22,089 nucleotides of DNA from Thermoplasmata archaeon (GCA_019594305.1 JAFDTZ010000020.1:1-22089); one strand, 5' to 3'. Shown: positions 8,073 through 15,768, counted from the first letter of the stretch. The notes: generated by a model from the sequence alone, not told the origin. Translations and numbers: made by a program.

Positions 8073-8345
8073 ATGCCTCTTTGCAACCTAGTATGCGGAA
8101 TTATCATATTACTCCTCATAGTAGCTGGAATAGCATACCTTCTGGGTGCTGATTCACTGGGCGAATTTGCTCTAGATGTTATAAGGTTGATCATAATATT
8201 AGCTCTGATAATACTGCTCATCGGCCTTATCTTGATAATAATCGGATACGTATCCTGGCAGGGATTGCCTTTCATTATTGAGAATGAATTTGAACATTTA
8301 CTAGTATCTTTGGTACAAAGGACAACCTTGGTCGTAGTTTTATAG
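8073..8345 (+). CDS. Small two-helix membrane protein
   Basis: 90 residues, unrecognised. Two long hydrophobic segments rich in Ile and Leu lie at about 8-25 and 36-60, separated by a short polar turn (ADSLGEFALDVIR); a weakly amphipathic tail follows. No other domain is visible. A TATA box at the right distance makes transcription credible. It is divergent from the serine operon and is followed by a 52-residue gene. Function is unknown; small hydrophobic proteins of this kind may be membrane stress or complex subunits, but nothing here shows that. Confidence 0.6.
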   Translation: MPLCNLVCGIIILLLIVAGIAYLLGADSLGEFALDVIRLIIILALIILLIGLILIIIGYVSWQGLPFIIENEFEHLLVSLVQRTTLVVVL

Positions 8346-8376
8346 AATAACAGCATGTTTGACCACAAAGTATATG

Positions 8377-8402
8377 TACGTGTGCATGGATATGCAAGTG
8401 TA
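8377..8402. promoter_or_regulatory. 26-bp palindromic operator candidate (10-6-10), copy A
   Basis: Left arm TACGTGTGCA (8377-8386), 6-base spacer, right arm TGCAAGTGTA (8393-8402). It matches the element at 15244-15269 at 20 of 26 positions (9 of 10 in the right arm) with identical arm and spacer lengths. It abuts the TATA box at 8401-8408, where a bound protein would affect TBP/TFB recruitment. Confidence 0.45.
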
Positions 8403-8408
8403 TAGAAA
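8401..8408 (+). promoter_or_regulatory. TATA box of the 52-residue gene
   Basis: TATAGAAA, centred about 26 bases before the ATG at 8430. It overlaps the end of the palindromic element at 8377-8402. Confidence 0.45.
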
Positions 8409-8429
8409 AACATTTCGGGGATATGTATT

Positions 8430-8588
8430 ATGTTGGACCACGAGACCGTTGCTAGGCAAATAAGCCTGTCGGAAGAAACGATTCCGAATAAGGAGTCTTT
8501 TTTAACATGTCTTGAGCGTGCAAAGAAGATATCCTGTAGTGATTCTTTGATAGTTTGTATAGAAAGGACTATGAATATCTTGGACTGA
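8430..8588 (+). CDS. Small hypothetical protein (52 residues)
   Basis: An ATG-TGA frame encoding 52 residues starting MLDHETVARQISLSEETIPN and ending IERTMNILD. It is soluble, mixed charge, with three cysteines (C27, C36, C43) and likely helical; no family recognised. Support comes from the TATA box at exactly leaderless spacing and from the adjacent operator-like palindrome, not from homology. A second ATG (8423) just upstream is in another frame and closes quickly. It occupies the centre of the otherwise empty stretch 8346-8681; it might also be a spurious frame in a regulatory or RNA region. Confidence 0.4.
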   Translation: MLDHETVARQISLSEETIPNKESFLTCLERAKKISCSDSLIVCIERTMNILD

Positions 8589-8681
8589 TCGAGAATATAT
8601 TAACGTCCATGATTCAAAACGTTTTCTCCCTGGTTCTATGTACAGAAACCCCCTCACATAAAAACAAAACGAGGTATTCTT

Positions 8682-9692
8682 ATGTCGCTAGAAAAAGGTT
8701 GTCGTAACGCAGTGGAAATATGTATGGGTATATCAAGTGAAGACAAGGTCATGATAGTGTGTGATGACAATACACTTTCTATTGGAAAGACACTAGATAA
8801 CTACGCATCTAAGAAAACTCAGGACGTACATCTATTCAACCTAGATTCGTATGGTAATAGACCGCTCCCTTCTCTGCCTAATTTTATGCGCGATATAGCC
8901 ATGGCATCCACAGCTACATTTTGGACGGCGAGTTCGCCCAAAGGTGAATTAGAATCCGTTAGGATGCCTTTCATAAAAGCCGCCATTACCAACGGTAGAC
9001 ATGCACACATGGTGAGCATAACAGATGAGATAGTGGAGAAAACACTCGGTGGAGACTATAGAAAGGTGGAAAAATTCACAAATAAGATATATTCCCTTGC
9101 AAAGGTTGCAAAGGAAGTAAGAATCACCACTGAAAAAGGGACCGATCTTCGTTGTGGTGTTGGAAAGTACAGATGGGTTTCCTCAACGGGTGTGATCCGT
9201 GGTACGGGAGATTGGCACAACTTACCCGACGGAGAGGTGTTTACAGCTCCTTACAGTATGGAAGGTATTGCGGTAATTGATGGGACCATAGGCGATTATT
9301 TCGATGAAAAATTTTCGCTGGCCGATATACAGGAAACCCCCATAGAGTTGCGAATAGAAGGAAAAGACCCTTCACAGTTGGTCGATATCTCATGTGATAA
9401 CAAGGAATTAAAAGAGGAGATAGAAAGTTATGTCGACCAGAACCCCTGTTCCAGAAGTGTTGGTGAATTGGGCATAGGGACGAACATTCAAATCGACAAG
9501 CTTTGCGGTGTTATGCTGGTGGACGAAAAATATCCTGCTACACATATCGCCTTTGGCGACCCGTTGGGTTCCATGACAAAAGCGAAATGGAGCTGCCCCG
9601 AGCATATCGATATGCTGATACTCGACTGTAACATCTGGTTTGATGATACCTTGGTGATGGAGAAAGGTAAATATCTGATAGACGAGCTGTGA
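8682..9692 (+). CDS. M29-like metal-dependent leucyl aminopeptidase family protein
   Basis: 336 residues. The C-terminal half carries the metal-ligand pattern of the M29 aminopeptidase/NicX-like group: E185 in LPDGEVFTAP, E262 in VGELGIGTN, H288 in PATHIAFGDP, and H308/D310 in CPEHIDMLI. The N-terminal half is the substrate-domain region seen in short archaeal members annotated as leucyl aminopeptidase. Expected role: cytosolic release of N-terminal residues from peptides using two metal ions; a NicX-like dioxygenase is the alternative in this superfamily. GAGGT at 8671-8675 is a Shine-Dalgarno six bases from the ATG, and CATAAAAAC (8657 onward) may be its TATA box. It appears to be a single-gene unit. 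Confidence 0.78.
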   Translation: MSLEKGCRNAVEICMGISSEDKVMIVCDDNTLSIGKTLDNYASKKTQDVHLFNLDSYGNRPLPSLPNFMRDIAMASTATFWTASSPKGELESVRMPFIKAAITNGRHAHMVSITDEIVEKTLGGDYRKVEKFTNKIYSLAKVAKEVRITTEKGTDLRCGVGKYRWVSSTGVIRGTGDWHNLPDGEVFTAPYSMEGIAVIDGTIGDYFDEKFSLADIQETPIELRIEGKDPSQLVDISCDNKELKEEIESYVDQNPCSRSVGELGIGTNIQIDKLCGVMLVDEKYPATHIAFGDPLGSMTKAKWSCPEHIDMLILDCNIWFDDTLVMEKGKYLIDEL

Positions 9693-9760
9693 GCGATAGT
9701 TTTTCGTTGTTAAATAACCATAAAAAGTAAATACTACAACATCACATGATTTAATCGTCC

Positions 9761-11848
9761 ATGAAGAAAATTATTACTATCACTATGGTATTGCTGTTGG
9801 TATCGGTAGTACTACCTGGTGGGACGGTTGAAGCTGAAGAATACGGAGTCTTTCTTTGGGGTTATACCGTTGCAAGTTATGACGGTAACGCTAGATGGTA
9901 TGACCCGGAAATGGGCACATATCAGGGAAATATAACTGCCATAGAGATCAACGATCTAAACATGAGTCCGAGAGGAGCTGATGATGCGATCAACGACCGG
10001 TTCGGTAAAGCGGAAACGTACGATATCTCTTTTTACGAATGGGACGCAACACCTTATGAGCAAGAGCCGTGGGAGTGGAGGACGTCTCCGGATGAATACG
10101 GAGAGAATCTTATATTTTTGGCAGAGTATCAGCACTACGACGAAAATACCAAGGAGTACATAAACTACACCTGGGCGACCAACTGGCATGCCTTTGGAAA
10201 GTACACTCCCTTGGACCCTATGGAGCACTTCGCACGTTACGAACCAATTCCGACACCGGAGTTGAATCCGTACAACGATGATAACGTAGGCCCTACATGG
10301 ATTAATCTATCAATGCCTCATTTCAAGTACACGGCTTCGTCCATGGAGGGTGAACCCATACGCCAGGGAACCTTTGACCTGTTCCAGAGTTATGCGATCT
10401 TCGTAAGGGAGGAGGGGGAGCAAAAATGGTACTATATGGGTAATTCGGCCTTGGACCTTAAGAACCCGGCGACCCACGAACCTTTGCCCGCAACCGAAGA
10501 TAAGATACCGCCGGAAGAGATAAACACCGGTTCCCAGTACTTCCTTGCTACCGATTTGAGACCCGATACGAACTACGAGTTCATGGTGAGGGTCAACTAC
10601 CGTACCCTGGACGAGCCTAACCTGGGCCCGGTATGGGGCTACGGCGGCGGTCTCGGGGGAATGAGCGAGGGGTCGGAGGAACAGCTCAATGGAAGAGCGC
10701 CAGACGGCGGAAGCATAACCGGTTTCGGTGGCAGCAAAGGAAGTTTAGTTCCAACGGGTTCGGCGGACCTACCCTCGGAACCGCGAGAATTTACAGCTTC
10801 CAGCGGCATAGGTAACGTATTCCTAGAATGGCTGCCTCCACTGGACAACGGCGGTACCCCCCTGGAATATTACAGGATATACCGGAACATGACGGACAGC
10901 GGATTCGAGTATTACGATACCATACCTGCATCCGACACCAACTACGGAGATTCCGAGGTTACTAACGGTGTTGAATACACCTATTACGTTACCGCGGTCA
11001 ACGCCATGGGCGAAGGACCGGCCAGCAATCAGGATTCCGCGATACCACTGGGGGTAGCTTCGCCGCCGCAAAATCTTGTGGCTACCGGGTATATGGACAT
11101 GATCCATGTGGAATGGGACCCGCCGGAAACGGATGGTGGCTCGTCCATAACGGAATACTGGGTTTACCGTGACGGTTCGTATTACGATTATGTAACCGTT
11201 GACTTCACCTCTTACAACGACACTTCAGTTACCAGCGGTGTGGAATACACCTACTATACAAGGGCACGTAACAGTGTGGGCCTGGGTCCGGCGAGCAACG
11301 AGGATTCCGCCGTGGCCTATACCACAACAAGCATACCATTATCCGCCGGTGGCCCTTCGGGCGGCTGGAACTACATATCTTCTACCGTGATACCCGATGA
11401 GACGGGTATTACAGACATACTCGACGACCCAGCCTACGGGATAGCCGGATTATATGACCGGGTCATGTACTACGACGGGGCATCCCACCAATGGAAAAGT
11501 TACGTTCCGGGCAGGGATGATCATTACAATAATTTACACTCATGGGATCACACAATGGGTATCTGGATACGGATGACGGACAACGCCATTTTGACCATAA
11601 GGGGTATTGAACCGGCTAGTACGGATATCACACTTTACCCGGGATGGAACATGGTGGGTTATCCAAGTAATATTACCGGTAATAACAACTTGCCCAACGA
11701 GGTATCGATTATTGGATACTTCGACGCGGATATGGAGTACAATATCGCGTACGACTACGATCCTTCAAGCTTCGTTTTCGAACCGGGAAAGGCATACTGG
11801 GTGTACAATGACGAGGATTTTGCGGTGATCTGGACTGTTGAATATTAA
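9761..11848 (+). CDS. Secreted multidomain protein with fibronectin III modules
   Basis: 695 residues. A signal peptide (about 1-25, MKKIITITMVLLLVSVVLP then an AEA cleavage-like site) is followed by an N-terminal domain of unrecognised type (about 27-180) and a divergent Fn3-like segment (about 205-290, ending ATDLRPDTNYEFMVRVNYR). Next come a Gly/Ser/Pro linker (about 293-335), two clear Fn3 domains (about 336-430 and 432-523) and a C-terminal beta domain (about 527-695) with SGGWNYISS and YPGWNMVGYPS repeats of a type common in archaeal secreted proteins. The two Fn3 domains share GVEYTYY and GPASN-DSA, so they arose by duplication. There is no C-terminal transmembrane helix or sorting motif. 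It is probably extracellular and binding or structural; the ligand is unknown. Confidence 0.82.
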   Translation: MKKIITITMVLLLVSVVLPGGTVEAEEYGVFLWGYTVASYDGNARWYDPEMGTYQGNITAIEINDLNMSPRGADDAINDRFGKAETYDISFYEWDATPYEQEPWEWRTSPDEYGENLIFLAEYQHYDENTKEYINYTWATNWHAFGKYTPLDPMEHFARYEPIPTPELNPYNDDNVGPTWINLSMPHFKYTASSMEGEPIRQGTFDLFQSYAIFVREEGEQKWYYMGNSALDLKNPATHEPLPATEDKIPPEEINTGSQYFLATDLRPDTNYEFMVRVNYRTLDEPNLGPVWGYGGGLGGMSEGSEEQLNGRAPDGGSITGFGGSKGSLVPTGSADLPSEPREFTASSGIGNVFLEWLPPLDNGGTPLEYYRIYRNMTDSGFEYYDTIPASDTNYGDSEVTNGVEYTYYVTAVNAMGEGPASNQDSAIPLGVASPPQNLVATGYMDMIHVEWDPPETDGGSSITEYWVYRDGSYYDYVTVDFTSYNDTSVTSGVEYTYYTRARNSVGLGPASNEDSAVAYTTTSIPLSAGGPSGGWNYISSTVIPDETGITDILDDPAYGIAGLYDRVMYYDGASHQWKSYVPGRDDHYNNLHSWDHTMGIWIRMTDNAILTIRGIEPASTDITLYPGWNMVGYPSNITGNNNLPNEVSIIGYFDADMEYNIAYDYDPSSFVFEPGKAYWVYNDEDFAVIWTVEY

Positions 11849-11858
11849 ACTACATTTG

Positions 11859-14800
11859 TCATTTCATATGGTCGATCATCTCTTTCGTCCTTTCAGCGTC
11901 TTTCTTTAAACCCATCTGTAACTGTAGATCAAAGGCATCTTCCAGATATTCCAAGGCTTTATCATCATCGCCTTTGGCTATCCAAAGCAGTCCGTAGTCG
12001 TGCAGTAATTTAGACAAATCGGTTTTTTCCTCGTTTTCACTGAAGATTTCTTTTGCTTGTTCGAATTCCTCAATGGCCTTATCCCACATCTCCATTTTAC
12101 TGTATACAATCCCGAGTGAATGACAACCACATCCCTTTATTTTACTAGATTCTGTTTTCTCTCCACAAGTAACAACTTTCTGTGCATACTCCATAGCCTT
12201 TTCCATATCCTCCAATGCCAACTCGTCACGTACTAACTCATAATATATTTCGATGGAAAGGTCATATCTATGCATGTCTTCCGCGATGGCTAAGGCCCGT
12301 TCATGTAAATCAACTGCCTCTTGATATCCTCCTTTCTCTCTTTTTATAATACCCAGGTTGTACAATGACAGCAATGTTATTTCTTTGTCTCCGATGCTTT
12401 CACTCAATTCCAATGACTTTCGGTTGTAGTGCAGTGCCTTTTCCATATCTCCTACATTACGGTACAGTGTTCCGATGTTGTTCAAAGACGTGGCCATACC
12501 TTGCTTATCACCAATCCCCTCCCTTATATCTAGAGCTCTTTTATGACATAGCAGTGCGTTTTCCATATCCCCCCTCTTCTCGTGTACTAGTGCGATGTTA
12601 TTTAGCGCCGAAGCCGTACTACTGCGATCACCAACTCTTTCGAAGAGTTCCAGGCATCGATTGAAGTATTTCAAAGATTCGTCAAGTTCTCCAAGAGTAA
12701 GATAAGCCATGCCCATGTTTATATATACCGATGCAAGGTTAAGTTTATCGCCGATTTTTTCGAAGGAAACAAGTGCCTGTTGATAGTAGTCCAGAGCCCG
12801 ACTATGATCACCCTTGGAATAATACACAATACCGATGTTGGTGGCTGTTCGTGCAAAGCCTCGATGGTCGTCCAGTGCCTTACGTTTTTCAAGAGCATTT
12901 TCCAGATATTCCAGCGCCTTACCGTAATTCCCCTTGTACCACTCAACAGTACCCAGGTTGTGGCCAATCTCGGCGGCCTCCGCTTGGTCGCCCATCTCCT
13001 GAGCCCGGATCAGGCCGTTACTCAGCAGTTCAATGGCATCGTCGTAGTCGCCCTTCCTCATGTATGTCCTTCCCTTTACTCTGTTAAGCTTGAGCACCTC
13101 GGGGTCGTCCTCTTCCAGTAGTTCGAGGCCGATATCGCATTCCTTAAGGCCTTTGTCGTATTCGCCGGTGGTCATGAATACGCTGCCGAGCTTGCGGTGC
13201 AGTACCGCCTCCGAACGGCCATCATCCACCAGCTTCAGGCCCTGGTCGTAATACGTCCGGGCATCGTCGAAATCTCCCAGCAGCCCCTTCATGTCTCCTA
13301 ACCTCTCCAGAATATCGCTCCTTCTTCTCTCGTCCTCCCCCTCCTCCAACCGTACGTTGCCCAGGGTTTCAAGGGAACGTTTGTAGAATACGATGGCCTG
13401 CTCCGGTGCAAGAGCGTTCTCCGCCTTCTCGCCGGCCTTGTAGGAGTAGTTGTGTGCCTTGTGGTAGTCGTTGGTGTTCCCGTAGTGCCGGGCAAGTTCG
13501 TAATATACCTCGGGTAGATCGTCCCGGTAGGTAAACTCGTAAAACTTCCCGAGACGATGGTGATAGGAATTCTTCCACCAGCTGGACAGACTATCGTATA
13601 TCACATCCCTGAATATAGAATGGCTGAATGAGTATTTGTCGACGTCTTGTACCAGCATACCCGAATCCATGAGGGTCTCCAGGGCGGTAGACCTATCACC
13701 TACGAAATCGAACCATGCCGGTATCCTGGGATCTATCTCTCCGCCTTCGCAGGACGCGTATTCGATGAGAGCTATGGCTCGGGGTTCCAGCAGTTCAAGA
13801 CGCCGGTAGACAACCTCTTCAACGCTGGAGGGTATGCTGAATTCTTCCCTTGACAACCTGAAAGTGTCATCTATCATCTCGATACCACCCTCCTGCTCCA
13901 TCTGTTTCAACATCTCTATCACAAAGAAGGGATTTCCCTCGCATTCATCGGAAAGTCGGTCTACCAGATCATCGGGGAATTCGTTGGGATCGTAGAGTCC
14001 GTCCACAAGTTCCCTGATATCATGGGCCGTTAGTTTACCGAGCTTCATATCCTCCAGATATTCATCACGTTCAAGCTCGTCCACCACCCTCTCGGCGGCC
14101 TCACCTTCACCGGGACGTCGTGTACATAGTATAAGAATTCTCTTTGTACCGATGTTGCGTGACAGGTAGTCCATCACGAATAGTGACGATTCATCGGCCC
14201 AGTGAAGGTCCTCCAGCAAGATCAACAGGGGATTGTCGCCACTCATATCTGAAAATGATTCCAGAAAGCGATCCGCTATCTGTATCCTTTCATTCTCAAG
14301 TTTTACTCCCTCTAACTCCTTACGTACGGTGTATTTGATATTGGATAGAGCGGATATCTTACTCTGCACACCCTTCATCTCCTCCATGTCACCTGACCAA
14401 CTTTCCATCACCAGGCCATCCTCACGATCAATGTCCTTCACCGTCCTGGCAAGGGCCTGTTTCATCTGAGGGTGTTCCCTACCCTTGATAACGGCCGCCA
14501 CGTAGATATGAGCCCCGTGCTCTATCAGTATCTTCATATCTCCGTATTCGAGGCGGCCGAGGCCTCCTCCGGCACCCCCTGAAGGGTCGAAGGAATCCTT
14601 AACGAAGTTCTGTACCGCAGAGAGCATGCCGGCGAATATATCTCCGTCCATCTCGTCGTCTTCCTCCGAAACCGTTGTTGCTATTAGTAAGCCGGAGTTG
14701 TCTACAGCGAATATCTCGGCGAAGGATGTTTGTTCTTCTTCTTCGAAGATAGGTTCTTCGGATTCTCCTTTCAATACATCCGTGAACATATGGAACGGTC

Positions 14801-15023
14801 GAAAGGAATTAATGTCTGCAGCACCCGTCAATACATTGAATCCAATATCTTTTGATACACGTAAAAATTCGTTGACGAGATGGGTTTTACCTATACCCGC
14901 CTCACCGGATACCGACAGAGTAAAACCTTTGCCTTTATCCACCTTTTTGAGAATAGTCGAATAGGTGCCGAGTTCGTCTCTTCTGCCTACGAACAACTGC
15001 TTTTCCGGAATACTTTGACTCAT
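11859..15023 (-). CDS. STAND-type AAA ATPase with inserted roadblock/longin-like domain and C-terminal TPR array
   Basis: 1054 residues from MSQSIPEKQLFVGRRDEL; an ATG 18 codons upstream is in frame, but the TATA box at 15051-15057 favours this one. Order: FVGRRDEL, Walker A GEAGIGKTH (40-48), an inserted alpha/beta domain (about 100-215: FAEIFAVDNSGLLIATT, then DGDIFAGMLSAVQNFVKDSF, then LEYGDMKILIEHGAHIYVAAV), Walker B LLILLEDLHWADESS (266-280), then the winged-helix/arm region of AAA_16 proteins (about 390-500). About a dozen kinesin-light-chain-type TPRs of about 40 residues follow (570-1050). Such proteins are signal-integrating ATPases that oligomerise when the TPR sensor binds a partner. 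No effector domain is visible, so it may regulate transcription or act as a scaffold. Base composition shifts inside the gene (see findings). Confidence 0.88.
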   Translation of the reverse strand: MSQSIPEKQLFVGRRDELGTYSTILKKVDKGKGFTLSVSGEAGIGKTHLVNEFLRVSKDIGFNVLTGAADINSFRPFHMFTDVLKGESEEPIFEEEEQTSFAEIFAVDNSGLLIATTVSEEDDEMDGDIFAGMLSAVQNFVKDSFDPSGGAGGGLGRLEYGDMKILIEHGAHIYVAAVIKGREHPQMKQALARTVKDIDREDGLVMESWSGDMEEMKGVQSKISALSNIKYTVRKELEGVKLENERIQIADRFLESFSDMSGDNPLLILLEDLHWADESSLFVMDYLSRNIGTKRILILCTRRPGEGEAAERVVDELERDEYLEDMKLGKLTAHDIRELVDGLYDPNEFPDDLVDRLSDECEGNPFFVIEMLKQMEQEGGIEMIDDTFRLSREEFSIPSSVEEVVYRRLELLEPRAIALIEYASCEGGEIDPRIPAWFDFVGDRSTALETLMDSGMLVQDVDKYSFSHSIFRDVIYDSLSSWWKNSYHHRLGKFYEFTYRDDLPEVYYELARHYGNTNDYHKAHNYSYKAGEKAENALAPEQAIVFYKRSLETLGNVRLEEGEDERRRSDILERLGDMKGLLGDFDDARTYYDQGLKLVDDGRSEAVLHRKLGSVFMTTGEYDKGLKECDIGLELLEEDDPEVLKLNRVKGRTYMRKGDYDDAIELLSNGLIRAQEMGDQAEAAEIGHNLGTVEWYKGNYGKALEYLENALEKRKALDDHRGFARTATNIGIVYYSKGDHSRALDYYQQALVSFEKIGDKLNLASVYINMGMAYLTLGELDESLKYFNRCLELFERVGDRSSTASALNNIALVHEKRGDMENALLCHKRALDIREGIGDKQGMATSLNNIGTLYRNVGDMEKALHYNRKSLELSESIGDKEITLLSLYNLGIIKREKGGYQEAVDLHERALAIAEDMHRYDLSIEIYYELVRDELALEDMEKAMEYAQKVVTCGEKTESSKIKGCGCHSLGIVYSKMEMWDKAIEEFEQAKEIFSENEEKTDLSKLLHDYGLLWIAKGDDDKALEYLEDAFDLQLQMGLKKDAERTKEMIDHMK

Positions 15024-15050
15024 TTCTGTTACAATAAGAATTGAATAAGG

Positions 15051-15057
15051 TATTAAA
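15051..15057 (-). promoter_or_regulatory. TATA box of the STAND ATPase gene
   Basis: TTTAATA on the minus strand, about 30 bases from the ATG at 15023, which supports the shorter start. Confidence 0.4.
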
Positions 15058-15077
15058 CTATAACTGTTATTTTTCAA

Positions 15078-15238
15078 TCAAAACCATGATCAAAGGTTTA
15101 AAGGAAGATATGTATATTATTCTATTTATGCATCTTATTCTATTTCCTTTTACGGATTACAAAACAGATGGAATTTTTAGTTATTAACCGGTTTTCGGTT
15201 GTAAAAGAGGCTAAATTTTAGAAGAAAAGGGGAAAACC
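15078..15238. other. AT-rich intergenic stretch without a gene
   Basis: No credible reading frame. It contains an 11-base direct repeat TTATTCTATTT (15117-15127 and 15135-15145) and a small hairpin AACCG-GTTTT-CGGTT (15186-15200). Together with the following RNA-like region it separates the ATPase gene from the Cys/His-rich protein. Confidence 0.5.
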
Positions 15239-15246
15239 TTAAATAC
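15239..15246 (+). promoter_or_regulatory. Strong TATA box of the candidate small RNA
   Basis: TTAAATAC preceded by purine-rich GGAAAACC, resembling a BRE-TATA pair. Predicted transcription start about 15268. No plus-strand reading frame follows before the convergent gene at 15457. Confidence 0.5.
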
Positions 15247-15269
15247 ACTTGCACGTATATACAAGTGTA
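15244..15269. promoter_or_regulatory. 26-bp palindromic operator candidate (10-6-10), copy B
   Basis: Left arm TACACTTGCA (15244-15253), 6-base spacer CGTATA, right arm TACAAGTGTA (15260-15269). TACACTTG and CAAGTGTA are exact reverse complements. It covers the space from the TATA box to the predicted start of transcription, a position expected for repression. Its central TATATA could also serve as a minus-strand TATA box toward the ATPase gene. Confidence 0.5.
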
Positions 15270-15380
15270 CAAAGGCAAAACAAAAACATCACGATAATCA
15301 CCCTCCCTCCTTTTTTCTTATTAAGAAGGAAGGGGGCAAAACATCACGATAATCACCCTCCCTCCTTTTTTCTTATAATT
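15268..15380 (+). ncRNA. Candidate small RNA with two C/T-rich repeat units
   Basis: Predicted from a strong TATA box with no open frame behind it. The transcript would begin near 15268 and contain two copies of a 39-base unit, each ending in a T6 tract (15311-15316 and 15366-15371) that can act as an archaeal terminator. Each unit carries ATCACCCTCC followed by CTCC, very close to the ATCACCTCC anti-Shine-Dalgarno end of 16S rRNA. One or two RNA lengths (about 50 and 105 bases) are therefore possible. No known RNA family is recognised. Confidence 0.4.
15283..15376. repeat. 39-bp perfect tandem direct repeat, two copies
   Basis: Copy 1 is 15283-15321 and copy 2 is 15338-15376, identical over 39 bases, with a 16-base spacer (TAAGAAGGAAGGGGGC). 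The unit runs from AAAACATCACGATAATCA through CCCTCCCTCC and TTTTTT to CTTAT. The spacer is purine-rich and can pair imperfectly with the preceding pyrimidine tract around the TTCTTA/TAAGAA core. Confidence 0.9.
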
Positions 15381-15437
15381 CCTTGATCATACTATCTAAG
15401 ACCGATTTAAAACAGTTCTTCTCCTAAGAATATTTAG

Positions 15438-15444
15438 AAAAAAA
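15438..15444 (-). terminator. T-tract terminator of the Cys/His-rich gene
   Basis: Seven consecutive T on the minus strand, 13-19 bases after the stop codon at 15457, as in archaeal oligo-T termination. Confidence 0.5.
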
Positions 15445-15456
15445 TGAGAAAGGGTT

Positions 15457-15711
15457 TTAGGATAGTTCTTCCAGCTTCTCTTTTACCGCTTGGAGTTCCT
15501 CTTCCAATTCGTGCATGTAATTTTCCAGCATCTCACGCTTTTCCCGCTTGGATGTAAATTTTCTCCAGCCTCCACCGCGACCTTCATGATGTGAGCCGCA
15601 AGAACAACCACCGTGACATCCGCAGGAACATCTTTCGTGGTGGTGCCCTTTTCCATGTCCGCATTCTGAACTTCCTTGACCTCTTCCGTGTCCGCAACTA
15701 CTTCCTTTCAT
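15457..15711 (-). CDS. Small Cys/His-rich putative metal-binding protein with C-terminal coiled coil
   Basis: 84 residues. The N-terminal half (about 1-50) is Gly/Cys/His-rich with CGHG twice and a dense CSCGCHGGCSCGSHH cluster; eight cysteines and many histidines suggest metal or metalloid binding. Residues about 54-84 (KREKREMLENYMHELEEEL and onward) form a coiled coil with the look of the C-terminal helix of DUF5320-like archaeal proteins. GTGAT lies just before the ATG as Shine-Dalgarno, and TATATA at 15746-15751 is a fitting minus-strand TATA box. It is divergent from an HxlR regulator across a palindrome, so it is probably the target of that regulator. Confidence 0.75.
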   Translation of the reverse strand: MKGSSCGHGRGQGSSECGHGKGHHHERCSCGCHGGCSCGSHHEGRGGGWRKFTSKREKREMLENYMHELEEELQAVKEKLEELS

Positions 15712-15737
15712 AGTATCACTTTTGAACTAAGTTACTA

Positions 15738-15768
15738 TAATAAACTATATAAACATGGTAGTTTATTA
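15738..15768. promoter_or_regulatory. Perfect 10-bp inverted repeat, putative HxlR operator
   Basis: TAATAAACTA (15738-15747) and TAGTTTATTA (15759-15768), spacer 11 bases, arms 21 bp centre to centre, i.e. two helical turns. It overlaps the minus-strand TATA box of the Cys/His-rich gene (TATATA at 15746-15751) and lies just upstream of the HxlR TATA box (AATATAA, 15782-15788). Confidence 0.6.

Noticed and set aside
8589..8681. Imperfect hairpin GGTTCT-AGAAACC as a riboswitch or terminator
   Set aside because: The stem is short and bulged, with no following T tract and no conserved aptamer-like sequence recognised.
15024..15077. 18-residue longer start for the STAND ATPase
   Set aside because: The TATA box at 15051-15057 would lie inside the coding region; conserved sequence begins after the second ATG.
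15283..15376. Two 39-bp repeats with a 16-bp spacer as a minimal CRISPR array
   Set aside because: Only two copies, the spacer is too short, the repeat is not palindromic and carries a T6 terminator-like tract; no cas genes are present.
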